DNA of 64,000 nucleotides, from positions 11,532,001 to 11,596,000 of the forward strand of contig CP075493.1 in the NCBI GenBank assembly GCA_021613535.1, in the 5' to 3' direction. This DNA is from Adineta vaga (Eukaryota; Rotifera). Under the pieces are notes generated by a model. It ran no database searches, was not told where the DNA came from, and saw only the letters and a list, made by a program, of their open reading frames with translations. Of the stretch, positions 58,978 to 64,000 are shown in pieces. The first letter of the stretch is position 1. Each line of letters opens with the position of its first letter. The position numbers and the translations under genes are program-made.

Positions 58978-59760
58978 GACTTGATCTTCTACTAACAACA
59001 ACAACACCAACGTCTCAAAATATCTCTGAATTATTCTCATTTACTCAACTTAAAAAACTTTCAATTACTTCAACTTCTACAAAAACAGAAAGAATGCCAG
59101 GATTGGTCTCATTTATATGGCAGCCAAATAGTTGCCTTGAAAATTTATCGGTTTCTAATTGTTTCATATTGGATCGATACGATCTGTTTCTTAGTTAATC
59201 ATGTTCTCTCATATGGTTAATGAAAATTTACACGTCTATCACTTGATTTGGGTCATATTTGTATCACTATTGCGTTAATGCCATTTGTACCAGCTCTTGA
59301 ACATTTTGAGGTTCATCTCCATGACGTCTACAATGTGCCTTCAATTTTTACGCCGCAGTTCTTGGAAAAAAGAAAAGAGTGGCCCACAAATGTTATATCG
59401 TTACGTTTTATCGCTTATGATAAACTAATGGATACAAGAAGTTTCTGCAAATTTGTGAAATGTTTTTCTTCATCACTCGAACATCTGTCATTCTATATGC
59501 GCACACATTAACGTTTTCTTATGTCGACACAACACACATTCGAGTAACATTTACTCGACTACTTATCACGTTTAAAATACATCGACTTTTGTATCTACAA
59601 TGGATTGATGAATTTTCAAAATGATCGTCGCACAACATTTGATTCTTGGACAAAAAAACTAGTTGTTTCAGTATATCATTCGCGTAGATTTCATACACGA
59701 TTCACGCTTCCATTTAGTTTCGATCGTCTCGAGTATGTATCTAACGATTTTATTATGAAC
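58970..59760 (+). pseudogene. F-box/LRR-type gene relic, 5'-truncated
   Basis: Pieces of a bdelloid-type F-box/LRR protein lie in order but in different frames. They are LFSFTQLKKLSITS (59025-59070), SCLENLSVSNCF, FVPALEHFEVHLHDVY (about 59280-59330) and SSSLEHLSFYMRTH. The characteristic C-terminal part (about 59580-59750) includes FDSWTKKLVVSVYH and FTLPFSFDRLEYVSNDF. Stops at about 59195 and 59511 and frame changes separate them. No F-box or start is present, because the 5' end stops at the hairpin island. The family binds substrates for SCF ubiquitin ligases. Confidence 0.65.
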
Positions 59761-60232
59761 AACTATACGATATGTAATTAAATGTATGAATCAATAACTC
59801 TCAGAGTAATAAGAAAATAGACATTCTACATGGATTATAGTTTGTTTCGATTATTAATAGTTTATATGTATGATGCTTTGACGTTCGTTCAGTGATTATT
59901 ATGACACATCAAACATTCGAACAAATATACACTTATATCAATTTAGAATGCATAGAACATTTTTTATATGAATCTTTATTTCGTCGTGCTAGCTTCACAC
60001 TATGATAAAACAGAACGATTATTGGTCTATATGTGCATAAGAAATCTTTTCTTCAGAATATCTCGTGTTTGATCTTTTTGTCTAAAAATAGTACGTAGGT
60101 AAAAAGCGAATCATTTTATGCTTATTATTTTCAAACTACTTCTCTCATAAATGCATTCTTTATATGGCTTTTACTTTAAGCACAATTGTAGTTGTTGATC
60201 TAAGTATAAATATATCATATATTCGATTTGAA
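59761..60232. other. Intergenic region
   Basis: AT-rich spacer with a TATAAATATAT string near 60203, about 30 bases before the ATG at 60233. Nothing else seen. Confidence 0.45.
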
Positions 60233-60616
60233 ATGACAATAGCAAGATGGCGCTGATTACGAATATACAAATGGAACAAAGTCCTCATCTATCATATAGA
60301 TCCAAGTAATTTTGGAAAATTAGGAAAAATTTCGATAAATAATGCTCATGATGTTTTAATAGCAATTTTTGACAAAATATGTTACACAGATCAGCAAGCT
60401 ATTGTAACAAAAAAAAAGGAATCAAAATTAGTAGTTGGAAAAACAGTTGTTACAAAACTTGATCGATCATCAAATCGCACTTTAGTTATTTATCAGTATG
60501 GTGGTGAAGAACATGAATCATTATTATTAGCTATATATTTTATTATTATAAGAAAACATGATATAAAAGGATATTTATGTGATGAAAAATATTCAACAAT
60601 TTACTATTGCGAGTGA
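60233..60616 (+). pseudogene. Small ORF interrupted by one TGA
   Basis: From the ATG at 60233 seven codons are followed by TGA (60254-60256), then 119 open codons in the same frame to TGA at 60614-60616. The sequence looks like a real protein: KWNKVLIYHIDPSNFGKLG, then KLVVGKTVVTKLDRSSNRTL and IYQYGGEEHES. No Met or near-cognate start follows the stop, so simple ORF finders miss it. Family unknown. A single substitution (for example from CGA or TGG) would restore the frame. It may be a recent pseudogene or the 3' exon of a gene whose 5' part lies elsewhere. Confidence 0.45.
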
Positions 60617-61282
60617 AGCCAACAGATATTTTTCTTGATGAATAATCATTTTCTACGGATAATTTTTTCTTCTGTATGTTTTTTTTTGTTTCAATGATTT
60701 ACTATGGTTAAATAAATAAATATCAATTAACAAAATAAAGAAAAAGAACAACTAGGAACTTTATAGAAAGTCGGTTCAAGGCTTCTGACTTAACTCTTAT
60801 ATGCTCTGTTTAGTAGGTGTTTATCAGTAGATTTGTTTTATTTATTGTTTTTGCTCGAAATTTTATCAAGATGTGTGTTAGATTTTCTCCTTGTATTTTA
60901 TCTCCATTTCTTTTTCTATTGGTCATTAACTTTGTTAAAAGCAGTGTAGCACATATTTCTGTATGTGTATTCTCTTACTCATAGATAAGAGTCTTGTAAG
61001 AATAGATTGTATGCTTGCTTTGCTCGTATGTCCGCACTTCTTTGACTGATCAAAAAATAAGTTAGTTCTTGTACATTGTATACATGATAAGATCAGTAGC
61101 TCAGCAGAAAATGGGTTCTACGAGAAAGAGCGGACCGAGTCCGTCGACGAGCGTTATTTGTGTATAATAATTCGTTTTTTTTTAATGAAACGGATATATT
61201 GACTAAAATGAAAATGTATACTATACATTGAATAATCGATTATTGATAATTATTTATGTAACCCGAAAAACAATTCTACACA
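60617..61282. other. Intergenic region with GC-rich stem-loop
   Basis: AT-rich spacer, except for the GC-rich element at about 61093-61153 described separately. The end of the DEG/ENaC gene follows on the minus strand. Confidence 0.5.
61093..61175 (+). ncRNA. Candidate structured RNA element
   Basis: A GC-rich block in AT-rich DNA. CGGAC/GTCCG (61131-61135 and 61139-61143) forms a perfect stem with a CGA loop. GCTC near 61099 can pair with GAGC near 61149 to enclose it. An A-box-like TAGCTCAGCAG (about 61097) and a weak B-box-like GGTTCTACGAG (about 61114) precede it, and a run of T residues follows at about 61167. This order would suit a small pol III RNA, but the box spacing is short and no family is recognised. 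Confidence 0.25.
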
Positions 61283-62903
61283 TTAAAATATAGTTGTTTG
61301 ACGATCATTATTCATTGTAGCATTTTGCCAACTATACAATTTTGAACGTACAAGTCTATAAAGCATTTCAATAATTTCAAATAATGATAAGAAACTAATA
61401 CCAATCCAAAGACCTGTTTGACCACCAATATTTGAAATAAGCTCTACAAATGTTATTGATGCTTGCTGAGTATAAATCTCAGTTCGAGTTGTTTCACAAA
61501 CTACTTCCAATGAAATATAATTAGCTGGAATTTCAGTTGACCATATGGTCGACCAATTTGTTGGCAAAGGAATTGAAGATGATTCAACAAATTTTTTGAT
61601 ATTTTTCAATTGAAATTCAATGGGTGCTACTAATGAAGATGATTTAATATTGAAAGTATTAGTTATACATTCTGGACCACATTCCGAACACGATTCATCT
61701 CTTGAAAAATTTGGATTATAAAATTCGCTGGTTACACGAGAACAACATACATTTGTCCAATTACATAGTGATGCAGTGATGATTTGATTGCTATTAGGCA
61801 ATTCAATAAAACGTGTTGCCCAATTAGTCGGACCGACACATCCACATTTTTCATAACTATACAATAGAATATTTTCATTTATAGTGAAAATTATCTATAA
61901 ATACATACATCATTTTTTGTAAACAAATATTATAGCAAACATATTGTGTATATGCATAATCATTACTTTGATATCGATCAAATGTTGTTCGCATAGCAAG
62001 ACTAATATGATTTGTACAAGATGTATAAGGTGGTGGCAAAAGTACATTAGTTCGTTTTGTATAACTCAATTTATGATTTCTTCCAGGCGAAAGTTGCATT
62101 CCTGATAAAGCAGTCACAGGAAATTGAATATTATCATGAACTAGTACCATCATACCAACTCCTACAAATATATACTTCTATATAGAAAAATATTGACTCA
62201 TAATCAGACAAATATATTTACCTTTAGTTATATATGGTACATATTGATGACGATGTACATAGAAAGTTAATTCAAATGTTCCTTCACCAGCATTATCTAA
62301 TGTATATCTAATATGATTATCATTACTACTGGTATTTTTTGGTTTAGCATTAAATGTATAACAAGTGCCATAACGAAGTGATGCAAAACTTGTGAAATTA
62401 ACTGATGAACATGCCATGTTATTATACGAACAACTCATTAACATTGATTCAAGTGGAAAAGAAAATTGACTTAAAGTTTCTTTACGATCGAGAGTGTCTC
62501 TTAGAAAATCACGAACGTATAAACTTTCGGTTTCTGAAAATTGTGTTGCATTTGAATAATCAAGAAATGGATCAATAAATTTTGAATAAACAAATGGTGA
62601 ATAATTACAGATTGTAACAGCTGGAAACGCTTGTGGCCATTCGGTAACAATTTCGACAGATATTTGAGAAGGATATTGAAAATAAACAATAATCGATGCT
62701 ATAACAAGATAAAACATAATACCAATGAAAATGAAAAGTGAAATAGACCAAAATATACGATTCGATATACTTTGACTACTAGCAATACGAGGAATGCCAT
62801 GAGTCGATGTATTTAAACTAAATTCTCTAATTATTGAACGACTTCTCTGTTGTCTTGCATTTAATTCCAATTTTTCAGTATTATTTTGATTGATATTCAA
62901 CAT
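61283..62903 (-). CDS. DEG/ENaC (amiloride-sensitive) sodium channel subunit
   Basis: Three exons join in phase: 62903-62222, 62161-61909 and 61856-61283, giving 502 residues. The first membrane segment (about 49-75) follows a polar cytoplasmic N-terminus. The extracellular loop begins with the family motif FPAVTICNYSPF and contains Cys-rich pairs (YEKCGCVGP, CNWTNVCCS, CSECGPEC). Before TM2 the family's conserved ISNIGGQTGLWIGIS is complete, with the G-x-S selectivity filter (Gly464-Ser466). The short C-terminus is polar. It forms a trimeric cation channel in the plasma membrane, gated by peptide, acid, force or ligand. The gating signal is not predictable from sequence. Confidence 0.92.
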
Positions 62904-63115
62904 GAATCGTTCGATTTCGATTATATTTTATGAATATTATTCGTGTTTTATATTTATTAACGAAAAATAATATTTACTTTGCTCAAACCATATAAATCAT
63001 TCATATACTCTCAAGATTATTTTATACATACAGAAAATAGAACCGATTTTGTTCTATTTGATCCGAATGTATACTCGCTTACATTTACACTTTCAAGTTA
63101 TAAAGTACATCAATA

Positions 63116-63809
63116 TCAAAAAACATTCTTAGATTCATTGAAATTTACGTCAACATTATTTCGCTCACTATGTAAATCGTTTTCATAACGAATTAACTGT
63201 AAAAAAAAAGAATCATTCGGAAGTGCGATCGATCGTCGTTCAATTAAATGACCATATGCATCTTGGACATTATCATGATGAAATCTTAAATTAAAATAAG
63301 ATTTATGTATTCTAATGTCGAGATTGTGAATATAATTCTTACTTTAATAGATAAGCAAGAATGATAGAAGATGATCGTGATACACCTTTTCGACAGGTTA
63401 CAAGAACAGTGTGATTATTTCTTCTACAACGATGTAAAAATTCATTTGTTTGATCGAAATATTGACGAATATTAACATTGTTCAAATCTTCTACATTAAT
63501 CCAAAGAACTTCAAGTTTCTTAACAATATCTGATCTCAACCGAACATCCGAAATGTTAATAATATGTCGAATATTTAATTCTTGAAGTAAATTCATGTTC
63601 CTCGCATGTTCTATCGTTCCATGGTATAGAAAATTATCAATAATCATTGATGGATACAAAAAATTTGGTCGTTTAAATGAAATATCTTTTCGTATTAATT
63701 GAAATAAACGTAATTGTTTTAAATAATTAATTTCTTCATCTGTAGCTTGTATCAAATGTATTGCATCAGTATTGATTTGAAGTTCTAAAGTATCTTTATT
63801 CTTTGACAT
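63116..63809 (-). CDS. Dual-specificity protein phosphatase, atypical active site
   Basis: Two exons join in phase: 63809-63343 and 63284-63116, giving 211 residues. It has a DUSP catalytic domain with FLYHGTIEHARN, the general acid Asp108 in NVEDLNN, and the P-loop TCRKGVSRSSS, where Cys139 and Arg145 form C-x5-R. The residue before the catalytic Cys is Thr, not the usual His, which should raise the Cys pKa and may slow catalysis. The C-terminal exon carries AYGHLIERRSIALPNDSFFLQL, the normal end of the fold. Likely cytosolic and acting on MAP-kinase-like or other phosphoproteins, or on lipid or RNA substrates as in other atypical DUSPs. The start at 63809 is the first in-frame ATG. Confidence 0.88.
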
Positions 63810-64000
63810 TTCATCGAAGTGAAGCACTTTTGAAATATATACTATAGAATTTAAACAAGAAAAATAATGACGTAATTTTCTACTCTTACACAATCTTTAT
63901 ACATTATTTCGAAATTTATAACACATTTATCATTATTTGCGAAGAGAATGTCATAGAATCATACTTTTAGTTAAGATCAAGTGTAAATTTCTATACGCGA
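63810..64000. other. Window end, no gene seen
   Basis: The phosphatase frame is open upstream to about 63893 without an ATG. The rest is AT-rich. Confidence 0.5.

Noticed and set aside
61120-61153. Hammerhead ribozyme
   Set aside because: The GTCGACGAG string resembles part of the CUGANGA core, but the invariant U is missing and no GAAA/stem partner fits.
62979-63188. Plus-strand 69-codon ORF
   Set aside because: It overlaps the second exon of the phosphatase on the opposite strand, which joins in phase and ends the known fold.
1-64000. CRISPR arrays, bacterial operons, LTR or TIR transposons, reverse transcriptase, IS elements
   Set aside because: No regularly spaced repeats, reverse-transcriptase or transposase motifs, or terminal repeats were seen on either strand. 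Gene structure is eukaryotic.

Overview
The window looks like nuclear DNA of a bdelloid rotifer (Adineta/Rotaria type). The reasons are that the DNA is AT-rich, genes are split by very short GT..AG introns of about 45-60 bases, and the gene families are those expanded in bdelloids: ART-TPR proteins, NHL-repeat membrane proteins, F-box/LRR proteins, rhodopsin-type GPCRs and PAN/discoidin secreted proteins. Short G/T-rich islands also resemble the TGTGGG telomere unit reported for bdelloids. This assignment is an inference; no rRNA or mitochondrial marker is present. Exon structures were built by hand from splice sites and reading-frame phase.

Layout. 0-10.5 kb: a broken copy of a PAN/EGF/discoidin secreted gene (minus), a CHIC/Erf4-like membrane protein with a PPxY tail, a type II transmembrane serine protease (minus), a HEPN-TPR-Sel1-MYND protein, a minus-strand gene remnant, and a two-LamG surface protein. 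10.9-15.2 kb: two divergent rhodopsin-type GPCRs and a possible short secreted peptide. 15.3-27 kb: a LIM-ART-TPR ADP-ribosyltransferase, an SDR dehydrogenase, an EF-hand protein, a DUF4419 protein, a damaged ADP-ribosylglycohydrolase and a damaged LRR protein. 27.4-32 kb: the intact, inverted twin of the gene at the left end, a sigma-class GST and an alkaline ceramidase.

32.9-42.9 kb is the largest locus: a 21-exon polycystin-1-like gene in which two NHL-repeat exons and a Thr-rich stalk sit in front of REJ-like, GPS, PLAT and polycystin-channel regions. All 21 exons join in phase except exon 2, which carries exactly one extra base. 44-51.5 kb: a type I membrane protein with an unrecognised ectodomain, two abutting gene fragments, a RING/TRAF-type zinc-finger protein and a secreted coiled-coil protein. 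52-60.6 kb: a tRNA-like sequence, a decayed FAD-linked oxidase, a small type II membrane protein, a type II NHL-repeat protein with two one-base phase problems, an F-box/LRR relic and an ORF interrupted by TGA. 61.2-63.9 kb: a DEG/ENaC channel and an atypical dual-specificity phosphatase.

The genes do not form an operon or one pathway. Three themes recur: surface and secreted proteins built from phase-1 modules, ADP-ribose chemistry (a writer at 15.3 kb and a broken eraser at 24.7 kb), and an unusually high share of gene relics beside intact genes. The items most worth a second look are the LIM-ART-TPR protein, the NHL-polycystin fusion, the HEPN-TPR-Sel1-MYND protein, the 26-kb-separated inverted duplication with one dead arm, and the three telomere-like hairpin islands.
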